From: an uncultured Alphaproteobacteria bacterium
Lineage (GTDB): Bacteria; Pseudomonadota; Alphaproteobacteria; HIMB59; GCA-002718135
NCBI GenBank assembly: GCA_902597795.1
Contig: CACJZA010000005.1
Coordinates: 1 to 64,000, forward strand
Reading direction: 5' to 3'
DNA: 64,000 nt
The stretch's first letter is position 1. Each line of letters opens with the position of its first letter. Of this stretch, positions 1 to 11,506 are shown in pieces. The notes beneath the pieces were generated by a model. The model saw nothing but the letters and a program-made list of their open reading frames with translations, did no database searches and was not told where the DNA came from. Both the position numbers and the translations under genes were made by a program.

Positions 1-657
1 AGAGAAGATATTAAAATAAAATTTGAATCTACCTTAGCAAACCTTGAAGCTCAAATTTCAAATGTAAAATCAATTTTAAAGAACATAAAACTTGATATAG
101 AAAAAACTACCATCAAGGCGCCATTTGATGGAATTATTTCAGAAAAAATGGTCGAGGAAACTGAATTCATCTCAATAGGAACCCCCCTATTTACTATAAT
201 TGATTTAGACCCTATCAAGATTGAAGGTTATTTATCTGAATTTGATGTAAATAAAGTGAGTGTTGGTACTAAAGCTTTAATTGAAGATAGTAATGGAATT
301 AAAAAAAATGGAATAATATCTTTTATTTCTCCATCAGCTGAAACTAGTACTAGAACATTCGAAATTACTATTGAAGCTGATAACAAAGATCTTTCTTATA
401 AAAGTGGTATAACAACTAAAATTGTTATCAAAGGGTCAGAACTTAAGGCTCACAAAATACCACCTTCTATATTAACTTTATTAGACGATGGCACTGTAGG
501 TGTTAAAGCTGTAGATAATGATAATAAAGTTATTTTCTATCCAACTAAAACAATTAAAGATACAATAGATGGCATGTGGGTCTCTGGATTACCCGAAACA
601 GTAAATTTAATTGTAAGCGGTCAGGAATATATAAGTATTGGTGAAACAATAAACTAA
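1..657 (+). CDS. RND efflux periplasmic adaptor (HlyD/MFP) subunit, 5' truncated by window edge
   Basis: Frame +1 is open from base 1 (REDIKIKFESTLANLEAQISNVKSILKNIKLDIEKTTIKAPFDGIISEKMVEETEF...). The 'TTIKAPFDGIIS' lipoyl/hairpin motif is typical of MFPs; followed by an RND permease. Confidence 0.85.
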   Translation, partial: REDIKIKFESTLANLEAQISNVKSILKNIKLDIEKTTIKAPFDGIISEKMVEETEFISIGTPLFTIIDLDPIKIEGYLSEFDVNKVSVGTKALIEDSNGIKKNGIISFISPSAETSTRTFEITIEADNKDLSYKSGITTKIVIKGSELKAHKIPPSILTLLDDGTVGVKAVDNDNKVIFYPTKTIKDTIDGMWVSGLPETVNLIVSGQEYISIGETIN

Positions 658-662
658 TCTAA

Positions 663-3600
663 ATGAAAATTAATATTATAGACTATGCAATTACCCACTC
701 CCGAGTTTTCATGGGAGTGCTTATTTTTATTATTTTTTCAGGTGCATCTACTTACATTTCAATGCCAAAAGAATCATCTCCTGATGTAAGCATACCAATA
801 GTTTATATTTCACTAAGTCAAAATGGTATTTCTGCACAAGACTCTGAAAGGCTTTTAGTTAAACCAATTGAAGATGAAGTTAAAACTGTTGAAGGAGTAA
901 GAGAAGTAAGATCAACGGCTTATTCAGGTGGAGGTAATGTTTTATTAGAATTTGATGCTGGGTTTGATTCTGATCAAGCTATGGTTGATATTAGAGATAA
1001 AGTTGATAGAGCTAAAGGTGATCTTCCTAGTGAAGCAGATGAACCAACAGTTAACGAAGTTAACATAAGTACATTTCCTATCTTATCCATTTCTTTAAGT
1101 GGAGATGTACCTAATAGAACTCTTCAGGATTTAGCTGACATTTTGCAAGATGATATAGAAACAATTCCTAGTGTTTTAGAGGCTAAAATAGGCGGTAAAA
1201 GAAATGAGCAAGTTGACATATTAATTAATCCAACTGCAGTTGATAGCTATGGCATCAATCTTGAGAGTCTTATTAATATCGTTAGAGAAAATAATAAAAT
1301 GGTATCTGCTGGTGGTCAAGACACTGGTGACGGAAGTTTTGATATTAAAGTTCCAGGTTTATACGAAACTATTGAAGATGTATTAAATACTCCTGTTAAA
1401 ACTAATGGAGATTCAGTTATTACTTTCAGAGATATTGCTGAAGTAAAAAGAACATTTGAAGATAGGCAATCTTATGCAAATGTAAATGGATCTAATTCAA
1501 TAACTATTGATGTTTCTAAAAGAATTGGTGAAAATATTATTAATACTATTGAAGAAGTAAAAAGAATAACCGCAATTACAGCTAAAAGTTTTCCTGAAAA
1601 TGTTGAAATTTCTTTTGGAAATGATCAATCAAAAGGAATTAAAACTATGTTAAATAGTCTGCAAAATAATGTCATTGCAGCAATAATCCTTGTTTTAATT
1701 ATTATTTTAGGAGCATTAGGTGTTAGATCTGGTTTATTAGTTGGTGTATCTATTCCAGGATCGTTTTTATCAGGTTTATTAGCTCTTTCTGTAATGGGTT
1801 TTACTATTAATATAGTAGTATTATTTGCTCTAATTTTATCTGTAGGATTATTAGTCGATGGAGCAATTGTTGTTGTTGAATACGCAGATAGAAAAATGAA
1901 AGAAGGACTTGGTGTAAAAGATGCTTTTGCAAATGCATCAAAAAAAATGTCCTTACCAATTATATCATCTACTGCAACTACCCTAGCTGCCTTTTTACCA
2001 TTAATATTCTGGCCTGGTATAGCTGGTGAATTTATGAAATATTTACCAATAACACTTATATGTGTTCTTATTTCTTCTTTGTTTATGGCACTTTTGTTTG
2101 TCCCAGTTTTAGGATCTATTTTAAATACTGTATCAAGAATACTTCTACAATTTATTGTACCATTACTAATATCATTAATTTTTTACAATCTGTTATCTTA
2201 TGGGTTTGGATTACTAGACCTTCAAGGATTTAGTTTATTTATAACAATTGGAAAATATATACTAAGCTTCGCTTTATTTATATTCGTATTTATAAGAATT
2301 ATACCAAGGGTTTATAAAATTTCAGAAAATGTAAACTCTACAGATAGAATAGTTTCTAAAAATGCAAAAATCTTATCTTCAGAATCAAATGAACCTGTTT
2401 TAAACGTAACTGGTTTTGTTGGATTTTATGCTAAAATATTGAACTTCTTATTATTTCATCCTTTGAAGGTGATGATTAGTGCTTTAACAATATTAATTGC
2501 TGTAAACTACACCTATACTCAAGTTGGAGAAGGTGTAGAGTTTTTCCCAGATGTTGAGCCAGATCTTGCAAAAATCGTAGTTTTTGCAAGAGGTAATCTC
2601 TCTGTTGAAGAAAAAAAAGATTATGTATCAAGAGTTGAGAATATTATTTTAAAGCTTCAATCGGAAAGACAAGAATTTAAAAATATCTATTCTTTAAGTG
2701 GAAATGTAAGTGAACAATCAGAGGCATCAGAAGACTTTATAGGATCAATAAGTTTGGAATATACAGATTGGGATAAAAGAAGAAAATCAAAAGTAATTCT
2801 AGCAGAAATTTTAGAAGCCACAAAAAGTATAAATGGAATCAAAGTAGAATCAAGAGAACAACAAGGTGGACCTGGTGAAGGTAAACCAATTAACATTAAA
2901 TTAACCAGTGATAACAAACAACTTTTAATTGCTGAAGGAATTAAGCTTAAAAAATTTATGGATAGTTATCCAAATTTAATGAATGTTGAAGATAATTTAC
3001 CAGCACCTGGGATTGAATGGGAAATTAATGTAGATAGGAAACAAGCATCTAAATTTGGAGCTAACATTACATCAATTGGTAATGTGATTAAACTTGCAAC
3101 AAACGGTCTTAAACTTGGTGAATATAGACCTGATGATAGTAATGAAAGTATACCACTTTATCTGCGTTATCCAAACGAAGGAAGAACATTAGATAGAATT
3201 GATAACTTAAGAGTAACTACTTCAAATGGTTTAGTTCCAATATCCAATTTTGTAGAAATTGTTCCAAATAATAGAACAGGTAATATAATTAGAGTAGACT
3301 CAAAAAATGCTATAAATATTCAAGCAGATGTAGAGCCTGGAACTTATCCTGATGGAAAAGTAAAAGAACTTGAGTACGTATTAGGAATTTCAGATACTGC
3401 ACCGTCTTGGAGAGGAAGAACATTAGATTTACCACGTTATGAATTAGATAACAAAGTAAGGGCTGAACTTATTGGAGAAAATGAAGATCAAAAAGAAGCT
3501 CAAGAATTTTTAACAGGAGCTTTTGGTGTAGCTTTATTTTTAATGCTAATGATACTTCTGTTGCAGTTTAATAGTTTTTATAGTGCATTCTTAATTCTTT

Positions 3601-4058
3601 TTGCAGTAGTAATGTCTACAGCTGGTGTGTTCATAGGTTTAATGGTAACAGCACAGCCATTTGGTATCGTTATGTCAGGAGTTGGCGTTATTGCTCTTGC
3701 TGGAATAGTGGTAAATAACAACATTATATTGATTGATACATTTGATTTTTTAAAGACTAAAACATCAAATATTAGAGAAGCTATTATCAAAACAGGAGCA
3801 CAGAGACTGAGACCAGTTTTACTTACAACAACTACAACAGTACTAGGTTTATTACCTATGGTAACAATGACAAATGTTGACTTTATATCTAGAGAAATTA
3901 CAAGAGGATCACCTGATACTCAATGGTGGGTTCAGTTATCAACAGCAATAGTATTTGGACTTCTGTTTGCAACATTTCTTACATTAGTTGTTACACCATC
4001 CGCTTTAATGTTTAGAGAAAACATGAAGAATTGGTATAAGAAAAAAATTTCTAATTAA
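663..4058 (+). CDS. RND (AcrB/MexB/HAE1-type) efflux permease
   Basis: 1131 aa with RND features (SMPKESSPDVSIPIVYISL, GLLVDGAIVVVEYADRKM, GIVVNNNIILIDTFD). Confidence 0.93.
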   Translation: MKINIIDYAITHSRVFMGVLIFIIFSGASTYISMPKESSPDVSIPIVYISLSQNGISAQDSERLLVKPIEDEVKTVEGVREVRSTAYSGGGNVLLEFDAGFDSDQAMVDIRDKVDRAKGDLPSEADEPTVNEVNISTFPILSISLSGDVPNRTLQDLADILQDDIETIPSVLEAKIGGKRNEQVDILINPTAVDSYGINLESLINIVRENNKMVSAGGQDTGDGSFDIKVPGLYETIEDVLNTPVKTNGDSVITFRDIAEVKRTFEDRQSYANVNGSNSITIDVSKRIGENIINTIEEVKRITAITAKSFPENVEISFGNDQSKGIKTMLNSLQNNVIAAIILVLIIILGALGVRSGLLVGVSIPGSFLSGLLALSVMGFTINIVVLFALILSVGLLVDGAIVVVEYADRKMKEGLGVKDAFANASKKMSLPIISSTATTLAAFLPLIFWPGIAGEFMKYLPITLICVLISSLFMALLFVPVLGSILNTVSRILLQFIVPLLISLIFYNLLSYGFGLLDLQGFSLFITIGKYILSFALFIFVFIRIIPRVYKISENVNSTDRIVSKNAKILSSESNEPVLNVTGFVGFYAKILNFLLFHPLKVMISALTILIAVNYTYTQVGEGVEFFPDVEPDLAKIVVFARGNLSVEEKKDYVSRVENIILKLQSERQEFKNIYSLSGNVSEQSEASEDFIGSISLEYTDWDKRRKSKVILAEILEATKSINGIKVESREQQGGPGEGKPINIKLTSDNKQLLIAEGIKLKKFMDSYPNLMNVEDNLPAPGIEWEINVDRKQASKFGANITSIGNVIKLATNGLKLGEYRPDDSNESIPLYLRYPNEGRTLDRIDNLRVTTSNGLVPISNFVEIVPNNRTGNIIRVDSKNAINIQADVEPGTYPDGKVKELEYVLGISDTAPSWRGRTLDLPRYELDNKVRAELIGENEDQKEAQEFLTGAFGVALFLMLMILLLQFNSFYSAFLILFAVVMSTAGVFIGLMVTAQPFGIVMSGVGVIALAGIVVNNNIILIDTFDFLKTKTSNIREAIIKTGAQRLRPVLLTTTTTVLGLLPMVTMTNVDFISREITRGSPDTQWWVQLSTAIVFGLLFATFLTLVVTPSALMFRENMKNWYKKKISN

Positions 4059-4085
4059 ATTTTTTTTAAATTAACCTTTAAATCT

Positions 4086-4637
4086 ATGACAATTAAATCA
4101 ATTACTATCTATTGTTCATCTTCAGATAAATTAAATAATAAATATTATCAAGATGCAGAAGAAATTAGCAAATTAATATCATCATTTAAAATAAAAATTG
4201 TCTATGGTGGAGCAAAAGTTGGTATTATGGGCGTAGTTGCTAGGACAGCAAAAAAATATAAAAATAGAGTTATTGGAGTAATTCCTAATTTTTTATCTGA
4301 GAAAGAAATAATTTTTGAAAATATAGATGAGTTAAAAATAGTTGATAATATGTCTGAAAGAAAAAAATTACTATTTGAGTTAGGCAATGCTTATTTAGCA
4401 TTACCAGGTGGAACAGGAACTTTAGAAGAAATAGTAGAAGTTGTATCTTGGAAAATTATGGGGATTCATAATAAGCCAATAATATTTTTTAATAAAAATA
4501 ATTTCTGGAATAATCTATTTCAACAATTTAAATTTTTTGAAGATGAAAAATTTTCAAATAAAAATTTACAAAACAGTTTTCACATTATAGATACGGTTGA
4601 TCAATTAAAAAATATATTAATAAAATGGCAAAAATAA
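4086..4637 (+). CDS. LOG family protein (cytokinin riboside 5'-monophosphate phosphoribohydrolase-like)
   Basis: Contains GGAKVGIMG and PGGTGTLEE motifs of the LOG/lysine decarboxylase-like family. Confidence 0.88.
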   Translation: MTIKSITIYCSSSDKLNNKYYQDAEEISKLISSFKIKIVYGGAKVGIMGVVARTAKKYKNRVIGVIPNFLSEKEIIFENIDELKIVDNMSERKKLLFELGNAYLALPGGTGTLEEIVEVVSWKIMGIHNKPIIFFNKNNFWNNLFQQFKFFEDEKFSNKNLQNSFHIIDTVDQLKNILIKWQK

Positions 4638-5833
4638 AAGTTAAAAACCCTGTAGTTGAAATGGATGGAGATGAAATGACCAGAATCATCTGGGAGTACA
4701 TTAAAGAACAATTAATTTTGCCCTATCTTGATATAGATATCAAATATTTTGATCTTGGAGTGATTAAAAGAGATGAAACAAATGATCAAATCACAATAGA
4801 TGCTGCCGAGGCGGTAAAAAAATATGGTGTGGGAATAAAATGTGCAACAATTACTCCAGATGAAAATCGAGTAGAGGAATTCAAATTAAAACAAATGTGG
4901 CGTTCTCCCAATGGAACAATAAGAAATATATTGGGAGGCACTATATTTAGACAACCAATTATATGCAAGAATGTTCCAAGAATAATCACAAACTGGAACC
5001 ATCCCATTGTAGTTGCTAGACATGCCTTTGGTGATCAATATAGAGCGACTGACACATTAATTAATAAACCAGGAACACTTAAAATGGTTTTTGAACCTAA
5101 AGATGGGTCTGAAGGATTTACAAAAGATGTATATGAATTTGAAAAATCAGGTGTAGCCTTATCAATGTATAATTTAGATAATTCAATTAAAGACTTTGCT
5201 AGAGCTTGTTTTAATTATGGACTTAACCTTGGCTGGCCAGTTTACCTTTCTACTAAAAATACTATTTTAAAAATCTATGATGGAAGATTTAAAGATTTAT
5301 TTCAGGATGTATTTGATTCAGAATTTAAAAATAAGTTTAAAGAAAAAGATATAGTTTATGAACACAGACTAATCGATGATATGGTGGCCTCAGCATTAAA
5401 ATGGGAAGGTAATTTTATTTGGGCTTGTAAAAATTATGATGGAGATGTTCAATCAGATTCTGTTGCTCAAGGATTTGGATCACTAGGTTTAATGACAAGT
5501 GTGTTAATGACCCCTGATGGCAAAACAGTTGAAGCTGAAGCTGCACATGGAACTGTTACAAGACATTACAGAAATCATCAGAAAGGTATAGAAACTTCAA
5601 CTAATCCAATTGCTTCAATTTTTGCTTGGACAAGAGGATTAAGTTTTAGAGGAGAATTTGATGGTAATAATGAATTAATAAATTTTGCTAAAAAATTGGA
5701 AGAAACGTGTATAAAAACTGTAGAAAATGGTGAAATGACAAAAGATTTAGCAATATTAATCAACAAAGATCAGAAATGGTTAAACACTCAAGATTTTTTA
5801 AACGCAATAAAAAAAAATTTTCAAATTAACTAA
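4625..5833 (+). CDS. icd: NADP-dependent isocitrate dehydrogenase
   Basis: 402 aa; [45 protein letters not shown] is characteristic of the alphaproteobacterial/eukaryotic-type dimeric enzyme. Confidence 0.95.
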   Translation: MAKIKVKNPVVEMDGDEMTRIIWEYIKEQLILPYLDIDIKYFDLGVIKRDETNDQITIDAAEAVKKYGVGIKCATITPDENRVEEFKLKQMWRSPNGTIRNILGGTIFRQPIICKNVPRIITNWNHPIVVARHAFGDQYRATDTLINKPGTLKMVFEPKDGSEGFTKDVYEFEKSGVALSMYNLDNSIKDFARACFNYGLNLGWPVYLSTKNTILKIYDGRFKDLFQDVFDSEFKNKFKEKDIVYEHRLIDDMVASALKWEGNFIWACKNYDGDVQSDSVAQGFGSLGLMTSVLMTPDGKTVEAEAAHGTVTRHYRNHQKGIETSTNPIASIFAWTRGLSFRGEFDGNNELINFAKKLEETCIKTVENGEMTKDLAILINKDQKWLNTQDFLNAIKKNFQIN

Positions 5834-8498
5834 TAGAATTTAATTTATCTTCAACGTATTTTATACTTTCATTAATTTGACTAACGTCTGATCCGCCTCC
5901 CTGAGCAAGATCTTTTCTTCCACCTCCACCCTTTCCACCTAGAATAATTGAAATTTCTCTTATTTCTTTAGAAGCGTCAAAAATATGTATAATATCTTCT
6001 GTAACCCCTAACACTATAGATAATTTGCTTTCATTTTTTGAAATTATTAATGAAACACTTTTTTTATTATATTGTTTTTTTTGCTCATCAATAAATGTTT
6101 TTAAAGATTTATTAGGATAATCTTCAGCAATTAAATATATAAAATTTAAGTCTTTGATTTTTTTAACAACAATATTATCAATATTTTTTGATATAGACAT
6201 ATTTTGTTTCAATTTTTCGAATATCTGACTTAATTCTTTAATTAATGAACCTTTGTCTTCAGATTGGTTTTTAAAATTATAATCAGCATTAATCTTTTTA
6301 ATTTTATTCTTTAAATCTTCAATTTGATTATCTTGTTTTTTATTTTTTTCTAATAAATTTCTTTCTATTTCTTCGATATATTTATCTACTGCAACATTAG
6401 ATACAGCCTCTATTCTTCTTATTCCAGACGCAACACTAGATTGATTAGTTATTTTAAATTTACTTATTTCACCTAATTTAACAACATGAGTTCCTCCACA
6501 TAATTCTTTAGAAAAGAATGATTCATTTTCTTGACCCATTGTTACAACTCTTACTTCATCGCTATATTTTTCTCCAAATAATGCCATAGCACCTTCTTCA
6601 ATAGCTTTTTTTTGATCAACAATTTTAATTTCAACAATTCCATTTTTTTGAATTTGATCATTTACAATTTCTTCAACTTTTATGAGTTTATCATTTTCAA
6701 TTGGATTACTGTGACTAAAATCAAATCTGAGTTTTTCTGAATTTACAAGTGAACCCTTCTGCGTAACATGCTTACCTAGAATTTTTCTTAGAGCAGCATG
6801 TAATAAATGTGTTGATGAATGATTAAATTTAATAAAATCTCTATTCACTGTATTAATTCTTGCTTTAATTGTATCGTCAACTTTGCATCCACCTCTAATG
6901 ACTTTACCTTTGTGAAGAAAATAGTTTCCAAATATTTTTGTTGTATTAATAACTTCAAACTTAAAGTTATCATTTTCAAAAAAACCCTGATCACCCACCT
7001 GACCACCACTTTCTCCATAAAAAGGTGTTTGATTTAATATTATAATTGCTTCTTGATCTTTTTTAAGGTTATCTACTGACTTACTTTCTGATATGATTGA
7101 AATTATCTTACAATCAGCTTCCTTATCAGAATATCCTAAAAATTCTGTTGGCTCTATTTTAGAAGTTATTTCAAACCAAATGCTTTCATCCTCGATGTCT
7201 CCTGTACCTTTCCAGCTTTGTCTCGCTCTTTCCTTTTGATCTAACATTTTTTGTTCAAATGTTTTTATATCGACTTCAATATTTTTACTTTTCAAATAAT
7301 CTTGTGTTAAATCTAAGGGAAATCCATAGGTGTCGTATAATTTAAATGCTACTTCTCCATTAAATATATTTGTTGAGTTTGAAATTTCTTCATCTAAAAT
7401 TTTTATTCCTTTTTCAACAGTTTCCTTGAATTTAGTTTCTTCATTCATTAATGTATTAGTAATGAGATCTTTTGCTCTATCTAATTCAGGATATGAATTT
7501 TTAATTCCATCTAAAAAAATAGGAAATAGCTTATGAAAAACAGGTTCTTTATTACCTAAAGAATGAGCGTGTCGCATTCCCCTTCTCATGATTCTTCGTA
7601 AGACGTATCCTCTACCTTCATTTGAAGGCATTACTCCATCAGCGATTAAAAAAGAGGAAGATTTTAAGTGATCTGCAATTACTCTGTGGCTAGGATTTGT
7701 TATTGAACTTTCATCGCCACATAGTTTTGTTGATTCATTTATAATCGGTTGAAATAAATCTGTTGAATAATTATCGTTAGAACCATCTAGAAGAGCTGTC
7801 ATTCTCTCTAATCCCATTCCAGTATCTATGGAGGGTTTTGGCAGTTTTATTCTCTCAGATTTAGATATTTGCTCATATTGCATAAATACTAAATTCCATA
7901 TTTCTATAAATCTATCACCATCTTCGTTTGGAGAACCTGGAGGACCTCCTTCGTATTTATCACCATGATCATAAAATATTTCAGAACATGGACCGCAAGG
8001 ACCAGTTTCACCCATTGACCAAAAATTATCAGAAGTACTTATTTTAATTATTTTATTTTCAGACATTCCAGCTATTTTTTTCCATAAATCAAAAGCTTCC
8101 TGATCATCAGAATAAACAGTTACTAACAATCTATCTTTATTTATTGCATATTCTTTAGTAATTAGTTTCCATGCTAGTTCTATGGCCAACTCTTTAAAAT
8201 AATCTCCAAAAGAGAAATTTCCTAACATTTCAAAAAAAGTATGGTGTCTTGTCGTGTATCCTACATTTTCTAAATCATTGTGCTTTCCGCCTGCTCTTAC
8301 ACATTTCTGAGCAGTAGTTGCTCTATTATATTCTCTTGTCTCTTTACCTGTAAAAATATTTTTAAATTGTACCATTCCAGAGTTAGCAAACATTAGAGTA
8401 GGATCATTATCTGGCACTAGAGAGCTAGAATGAATAACCTCATGTCCATTTTTTTTAAAATAATTAAGAAATGTTGACCTAATCTGATTTGAATTCAT
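5826..8498 (-). CDS. alaS: Alanyl-tRNA synthetase
   Basis: 890 aa; [41 protein letters not shown], editing motif [13 protein letters not shown]-terminal [16 protein letters not shown]. Confidence 0.97.
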   Translation of the reverse strand: MNSNQIRSTFLNYFKKNGHEVIHSSSLVPDNDPTLMFANSGMVQFKNIFTGKETREYNRATTAQKCVRAGGKHNDLENVGYTTRHHTFFEMLGNFSFGDYFKELAIELAWKLITKEYAINKDRLLVTVYSDDQEAFDLWKKIAGMSENKIIKISTSDNFWSMGETGPCGPCSEIFYDHGDKYEGGPPGSPNEDGDRFIEIWNLVFMQYEQISKSERIKLPKPSIDTGMGLERMTALLDGSNDNYSTDLFQPIINESTKLCGDESSITNPSHRVIADHLKSSSFLIADGVMPSNEGRGYVLRRIMRRGMRHAHSLGNKEPVFHKLFPIFLDGIKNSYPELDRAKDLITNTLMNEETKFKETVEKGIKILDEEISNSTNIFNGEVAFKLYDTYGFPLDLTQDYLKSKNIEVDIKTFEQKMLDQKERARQSWKGTGDIEDESIWFEITSKIEPTEFLGYSDKEADCKIISIISESKSVDNLKKDQEAIIILNQTPFYGESGGQVGDQGFFENDNFKFEVINTTKIFGNYFLHKGKVIRGGCKVDDTIKARINTVNRDFIKFNHSSTHLLHAALRKILGKHVTQKGSLVNSEKLRFDFSHSNPIENDKLIKVEEIVNDQIQKNGIVEIKIVDQKKAIEEGAMALFGEKYSDEVRVVTMGQENESFFSKELCGGTHVVKLGEISKFKITNQSSVASGIRRIEAVSNVAVDKYIEEIERNLLEKNKKQDNQIEDLKNKIKKINADYNFKNQSEDKGSLIKELSQIFEKLKQNMSISKNIDNIVVKKIKDLNFIYLIAEDYPNKSLKTFIDEQKKQYNKKSVSLIISKNESKLSIVLGVTEDIIHIFDASKEIREISIILGGKGGGGRKDLAQGGGSDVSQINESIKYVEDKLNSIS

Positions 8499-8536
8499 GA
8501 AAAGGTATTATAACTTGAAAACCTTGTTGTCTAAAT

Positions 8537-8565
8537 AAAAAAGCGCCTATTTTGAAATAGGCGCC
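8537..8565 (-). terminator. Rho-independent terminator downstream of recA
   Basis: AAAAAAGCGCCTATTTtgAAATAGGCGCC on +; read on - it is a GC-rich 9-10 bp stem followed by T6, located after the recA stop. Confidence 0.88.
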
Positions 8566-8583
8566 AAACAAAAATAATATTTA

Positions 8584-9696
8584 CTATTCTTTTATCTCTT
8601 CAGCTTCTTTAGATTCTTTTTCTTTTTCTTTATTCTCTACTTTTCCTTCCATCATAGCTTTTTCAACTATTCCAGCATTTTGGAGAATTTGATTTTCAAT
8701 TTCTTTAGCTATAGTTGGATTGTCATTAAGAAAGTTTTTAACGTTTTCTCTACCTTGTCCTATTTTAGTATTTTTGTATGCAAACCATGATCCAGATTTA
8801 TCAATAATTTCTGCTTTAACACCTAAATCAACTAATTCGCCTAATTTAGATATACCCTCTCCGTACATTATATCAAATTCAACAACCTTGAATGGAGGCG
8901 CAACTTTATTTTTAACTATCTTTACTCTAGTTTGATTTCCAATGATTTCATCTTTATCTTTAATTGCACCAATTCTTCTAATGTCCATTCTTACTGAAGA
9001 ATAAAATTTTAAAGCATTACCGCCTGTAGTTGTCTCAGGACTACCAAACATAACACCAATTTTCATTCTAAGTTGATTTATGAATACAACTAGGGTGTTT
9101 GATTGAGCGATAGAACTTGTGAGTTTTCTTAAGGCCTGACTCATCAATCTTGCCTGCAAACCAGGTAATGAATCTCCCATATCGCCTTCTAATTCAGCTC
9201 TTGGGACAAGTGCAGCAACTGAATCAATAATTAGCACATCAATACCTCCAGATTTAATCAAAGAATCAGCAATTTCTAAACCCTGTTCTCCTGTATCAGG
9301 CTGAGAAATTAATAATTCTTCCAAATTTACACCTAATTTCTTTGCATATGCTGGGTCTAAAGCATGCTCTGCATCTATAAATGCGCAATTACCGCCTTGT
9401 TTTTGTGACTCTGCAACAATATGAGTAGCTAAAGTAGTTTTACCAGAACTTTCAGGTCCATAAATTTCAATAATTCTACCCTTTGGAACTCCTCCAATAC
9501 CAAGAGCTATATCAAGTCCTAATGAACCGGTAGATATTGCTTCAATATCTACGTTTGTTTTAGAACCCAATTTCATTATTGAGCCTTTTCCATAATTTTT
9601 CTCTATTAGGCTTACAGCAGCTTCTAGAGATTTACTTCTGTTTTCTTTATCCATTGAATTTTCGTTATTTACTACTTTTAATTTAGCTTGAGACAT
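8584..9696 (-). CDS. recA: Recombinase A
   Basis: 370 aa; [11 protein letters not shown] Walker [34 protein letters not shown]. Confidence 0.98.
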   Translation of the reverse strand: MSQAKLKVVNNENSMDKENRSKSLEAAVSLIEKNYGKGSIMKLGSKTNVDIEAISTGSLGLDIALGIGGVPKGRIIEIYGPESSGKTTLATHIVAESQKQGGNCAFIDAEHALDPAYAKKLGVNLEELLISQPDTGEQGLEIADSLIKSGGIDVLIIDSVAALVPRAELEGDMGDSLPGLQARLMSQALRKLTSSIAQSNTLVVFINQLRMKIGVMFGSPETTTGGNALKFYSSVRMDIRRIGAIKDKDEIIGNQTRVKIVKNKVAPPFKVVEFDIMYGEGISKLGELVDLGVKAEIIDKSGSWFAYKNTKIGQGRENVKNFLNDNPTIAKEIENQILQNAGIVEKAMMEGKVENKEKEKESKEAEEIKE

Positions 9697-9781
9697 TACA
9701 TTTCTCCATTAATTTCCTATGTTTTTATTAAGATTCTTGCAAATCATGTTTACTTGTACACGTTTTGTTCTATTTTTAAAA

Positions 9782-9796
9782 GTTCTATTTTTGTTC
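9782..9796 (-). promoter_or_regulatory. Candidate alphaproteobacterial LexA/SOS box (GTTC-N7-GTTC) upstream of recA
   Basis: GTTCTATTTTTGTTC, 86 nt upstream of the recA start; matches the established alphaproteobacterial SOS-box pattern. Confidence 0.75.
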
Positions 9797-9910
9797 TTTT
9801 ATAAAAATTTAATTAAATTATTGATAAATAGCAATTATTTTTAAATAATAAAATTTCTTTATTTCTTGAATAAATAAAATCATTTGATAAATCAGCAACG
9901 TTTTAAAATT

Positions 9911-10318
9911 ATGACTAAATTACCCAAAAATTACAAACCAACTCAGAAAGAAAAATTCATGAATGCCAAAATGAAAGAATATTTTAGGCAAAAATTAGTA
10001 AGTTGGAAAAAAGATTTACTCAAGGAGTCATCTCAAACTTTAAATAATCTTCAGAATGAGAATGAAGCAAAACCCGACATAACTGATAGAGCATCTGAAG
10101 AAATAGATAGATCTTTCGAACTTAGAACTAGAGATAGAGAAAGAAAGCTAATTAATAAAATTGATGCGGCTCTTCAAAGAATTGAAGACGGTTCATATGG
10201 TTATTGCGATGAAACAGGTGATCCAATTAGTATCAAAAGATTAGAAGCAAGACCAGTTGCAACATTGAGTTTAGAAGCTCAAGAAATGCATGAAAAAGCA
10301 GAAAAAAGAATAAGCTAA
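9911..10318 (+). CDS. dksA: DksA/TraR family RNA polymerase-binding protein
   Basis: PKNYKPTQKEKFMNAKMKEYFRQKLVSWKKDLL ... GSYGYCDETGDPISIKRLEARPVATLSLEAQEMHEK. Start placed at MTKLPKNYKP rather than the upstream Met at 9884. Confidence 0.9.
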   Translation: MTKLPKNYKPTQKEKFMNAKMKEYFRQKLVSWKKDLLKESSQTLNNLQNENEAKPDITDRASEEIDRSFELRTRDRERKLINKIDAALQRIEDGSYGYCDETGDPISIKRLEARPVATLSLEAQEMHEKAEKRIS

Positions 10319-10329
10319 TATTATTTTAA

Positions 10330-10527
10330 ATGTCAGATTTTTATATAGGTGATCTTACACCAGGTACTTTTGTTGTTAATGTCAGGAAGGAAAAAGAATG
10401 GGGAATTGGTCAAGTACAATCATGTATTAATAATATCGTTACAATTAATTTTGAAAATGTTGGAAAAAAAACTATTAACCCTAGAGAAGTTGAATTAAAA
10501 ATAATTAATATAAATGCAACTAATTGA
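10330..10527 (+). CDS. DUF3553-like small protein
   Basis: 65 aa; 'PGTFVVNVRKEKEWGIGQVQSCINNIVTINFENVGKKTI' resembles the short DUF3553 family; overlaps the moaA start. Confidence 0.6.
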   Translation: MSDFYIGDLTPGTFVVNVRKEKEWGIGQVQSCINNIVTINFENVGKKTINPREVELKIININATN

Positions 10528-11506
10528 TCAGTATTTACGAAAAGTTAATTATCTAAGAGTATCTGTTACAGATAGATGCGATTTGAGATGTGTTTATTGT
10601 ATGAAAGAAAAAATGCAATTTCTTCCACGAAAAGACATACTCACTTTAGAAGAAATTGAAAGATTGTGTGACAACTTTATAGAACTTGGAGTTCAAAAAA
10701 TTAGATTAACCGGGGGTGAGCCTTTGGTAAGAAATGATATTATAAAATTAATTGATAAACTTAATACCAAAAAAGAAAAAACAAATTTAAAGGAAATAAC
10801 ACTAACAACAAACGGTACTTTATTAAAAAAATATGCCAAACTACTTAAGCTAAATGGTATTAATAGGATTAATGTTTCTCTAGATACAATTAATCCTGAA
10901 AAATATAATAAAATAACAAGATTTGGAAATATTGAAAAAGTTTTTGATGGAATTAATGAAGCACTTGATAACAACATAAAAATTAAAATTAATACTGTAG
11001 TAATTAAAGATTTTAATGAAAATGAAATTGAAGAATTAATAAATTGGACTAGTAATAAAAAAATTGATCTTACATTTATCGAAGTAATGCCAATGGAAGA
11101 AACAGATATATCAAGAGAATATCAGTTTATCTCATTATCTGATATTTTTTCAAAACTAGACAAAATATATAATTTTTCTAAAATTGATTATAGTACTGGA
11201 GGTCCAGCAAGATTTTATACAAGTGATTTAGTTTCTAATAAAATTGGGTTTATAAGTCCTTTAACAAATAATTTTTGCGCCTCTTGTAATAGAGTAAGAA
11301 TATCGAGCACTGGTAAACTTTTCATGTGCCTAGGGCAGAATGACTTTGTTGATTTTAGAGAAATAATGAGAAAAGATTATAGTGATGATTATATAAAAGA
11401 AAAAATTAAGTTTGCTCTTAATATTAAACCAAAACAACATGATTTTATGATTGGAGAAAAAATTAATAAATATATGAAAAGACATATGAACGTAACAGGT
11501 GGATAA
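10514..11506 (+). CDS. moaA: GTP 3',8-cyclase (radical SAM, molybdopterin biosynthesis)
   Basis: LRVSVTDRCDLRCVYCM radical-SAM motif, TGGEPLVR, C-terminal FCASCNRVRISSTGKLFMCLG cluster-binding motif. Confidence 0.93.
   Translation: MQLIDQYLRKVNYLRVSVTDRCDLRCVYCMKEKMQFLPRKDILTLEEIERLCDNFIELGVQKIRLTGGEPLVRNDIIKLIDKLNTKKEKTNLKEITLTTNGTLLKKYAKLLKLNGINRINVSLDTINPEKYNKITRFGNIEKVFDGINEALDNNIKIKINTVVIKDFNENEIEELINWTSNKKIDLTFIEVMPMEETDISREYQFISLSDIFSKLDKIYNFSKIDYSTGGPARFYTSDLVSNKIGFISPLTNNFCASCNRVRISSTGKLFMCLGQNDFVDFREIMRKDYSDDYIKEKIKFALNIKPKQHDFMIGEKINKYMKRHMNVTGG

Noticed and set aside
2687-2917. Antisense ORF (76 aa) inside the RND permease
   Set aside because: Fully contained in a strong CDS on the opposite strand; no recognisable motif; typical by-product of AT-rich codon usage.
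3578-3790. Antisense ORF (70 aa) inside the RND permease
   Set aside because: Same reason; the hydrophobic character mirrors the TM-encoding strand.
6819-7536. Plus-strand ORFs at 6819-7037 and 7330-7536 within alaS
   Set aside because: Contained in unambiguous alaS; no family signature.
8584-8650. Low-complexity TTCTTT tract as a possible repeat element
   Set aside because: Encodes the charged [13 protein letters not shown]-terminus of RecA; ordinary for this protein.
10693-10977. 94-aa antisense ORF in moaA
   Set aside because: Overlaps the conserved radical-SAM core; no motif support.
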